From NCBI RefSeq assembly GCF_014651235.1, contig NZ_BMWM01000003.1, positions 1-64,000 of the forward strand: a stretch of DNA of 64,000 bases. Reading direction: 5' to 3'. Positions within the stretch are counted from its first letter, which is position 1. The number at the start of each line of letters is the position of its first letter. The notes below the pieces were generated by a model, which was not told the origin of the DNA, searched no databases, and saw only the letters and a list, made by a program, of their open reading frames with translations. Of this stretch, positions 63,068 through 64,000 are shown piece by piece. The position numbers and the translations under genes were made by a program. The stretch is from Leuconostoc lactis KCTC 3528 = DSM 20202. GTDB taxonomy: Bacteria > Bacillota > Bacilli > Lactobacillales > Lactobacillaceae.

Positions 63068-64000
63068 TCTCATTATCCAACAAGTTAATTTTGCCTACGC
63101 TGATGTACCGGTTCTTAAGGACGTGTCGTTAACGTTACAACCTGGTAGCTTGAATTTACTTGTCGGCCCAAGTGGTAGTGGTAAATCAACCCTGCTTAAA
63201 CTCCTGGCCGGTCTTTATCCAACCTTTAGTGGCGGTGAATTGACGGGCACATTGACTTTGGACGGCTATGCTGTACATGATATTGTGCCTTTTCAGCGGG
63301 TAGCATATATTGGTTATCTCTTCCAAAATCCCACCCGTCAATTTGTCATGAAGACACCGTTTGAAGAACTGCGTTTTAGCCTAGAAAATCTCCAGGTTGC
63401 GCCTGAAGACATCACGCCACGCATCGAAGCTGCCCTGACCCGCGTGGGCATGCGTGACTTCATGTGGCATGACTTAATGACCTTGTCCGGTGGTGAAAAA
63501 CAAAAGGTGGCATTGGCCGCAGTCCTCGCAGCAGACAGTCATTTCTTACTCCTTGATGAGCCGTTTGCTAACGTGGATCCCACGTCGCGACTGCAATTGA
63601 TTCAGTTGATCAAATCCTATCAACAAGCTGGCAAAACGATTTTAATTGCGGATCATGATTGGAGCGGTTACGCTGACGTTATCGATGATGTTTTCGTGAT
63701 GGCTGATGGGGGATTGAACACCGCATCAGCTGACGAAAAAACAACGATTTTGTCCCAATTGCCCACCCAACCCACCGTTCACACCACCCAACCAGACGCT
63801 GTGATTGGCGACTTGGTGTTAGATCAAGTCACCCTCACCAATGGTGATCGCCTCTTACTTTCTGAAACATCACTCGCGATTCCCAAGGCCAAACGCACAC
63901 TGATTACTGGGCCAAATGGTGTTGGTAAGTCAACCTTATTTTCGGCTTTGGTGAAGCTTTACCCTTACGGTGGTGATATGTTGTACCAAAACCAATCACT
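63060..64000 (+). CDS. ykoD: ECF transporter duplicated ATPase YkoD (partial, runs off the window)
   Basis: Energising ATPase for YkoE. Starts at GTG 63060 (VTDLIIQQVNFAY), overlapping the ykoE stop by 8 bp. First ATPase domain: Walker [16 protein letters not shown]-loop LFQNPTRQF, signature LSGGEKQKVALAA, Walker B LLLDEPFANVDP. A second domain begins near residue 255 with Walker A GPNGVGKSTL, the two-domain YkoD layout. About 313 codons are visible and the 3' end is missing. SD is weak, so coupling to ykoE is likely. Confidence 0.93.
   Translation, partial: MTDLIIQQVNFAYADVPVLKDVSLTLQPGSLNLLVGPSGSGKSTLLKLLAGLYPTFSGGELTGTLTLDGYAVHDIVPFQRVAYIGYLFQNPTRQFVMKTPFEELRFSLENLQVAPEDITPRIEAALTRVGMRDFMWHDLMTLSGGEKQKVALAAVLAADSHFLLLDEPFANVDPTSRLQLIQLIKSYQQAGKTILIADHDWSGYADVIDDVFVMADGGLNTASADEKTTILSQLPTQPTVHTTQPDAVIGDLVLDQVTLTNGDRLLLSETSLAIPKAKRTLITGPNGVGKSTLFSALVKLYPYGGDMLYQNQS

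Overview
The window looks like chromosome from a Leuconostoc/Weissella-type lactic acid bacterium, with Weissella favoured. The pointers are an archaeal-type PEP carboxylase (40365-41882), catabolic acetolactate synthase, moderate GC, typical Lactobacillales gene blocks and Firmicutes riboregulators. It is core chromosome: I see no insertion sequence, prophage, CRISPR array or rRNA.

Layout. 1-3.8 kb: glycine betaine importer opuAB/opuAA with the divergent c-di-AMP-type repressor busR. 3.9-5.7 kb: biotin uptake and sensing (bioY, CHY zinc finger, an unusual birA). 5.7-9 kb: one-carbon and nucleotide genes (folD, comEB, thyA) and speG. 9-11 kb: alsS, followed by a probable catabolite-controlled small RNA. 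11-22 kb: obgE, uvrC, pyrG (with a CTP-sensing leader), rlmD-like, dagK and gatCAB. 22-27 kb: rpsO, rpsT, holA, comEC, comEA and a structured RNA. 27-38 kb: glmU-purR, zinc/manganese ABC genes, veg, tatD-rnmV-rsmA, efp-asp23-nusB, marR and a LOG-family gene. 38-43 kb: rpoY-rnjA, ppc and a lipid kinase. 43-52 kb: DraG-like, metK behind a SAM riboswitch, YihY, a Fur-family gene, and a P-type ATPase behind a Mn2+ riboswitch. 52-58 kb: methionine ABC operon behind a T-box. 58-60.5 kb: nagA-nagR with a NagR operator, and pgpA. 60.6-64 kb: tRNA-Gln(CTG), a flavoprotein oxidoreductase, and a TPP riboswitch driving ykoE-ykoD; ykoD runs off the right edge.

The most unexpected signal is in translation starts. 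In nine genes (thyA, alsS, obgE, dagK, gatB, purR, tatD, a DUF1275 gene, nagA) a good Shine-Dalgarno sequence lies about 30-95 nt upstream of the start codon. The gap is filled by a strong hairpin or branched structure. Looping this out restores about 6-14 nt spacing. A second non-canonical class (uvrC, birA, a YihY gene, a 27.2-kb small gene, a 45.3-kb membrane gene, a DraG-like gene) has a -10 box 5-6 nt before the ATG and little or no SD, which is the pattern of leaderless mRNA. The rest of the genes have ordinary SD starts, so three initiation modes coexist.

Regulation readable from sequence includes BusR, BirA, PurR (PurBoxes at purR and, unexpectedly, ppc), CcpA (cre), NagR, T-box(Met), SAM, Mn2+ and TPP riboswitches, and pyrG reiterative-transcription attenuation.
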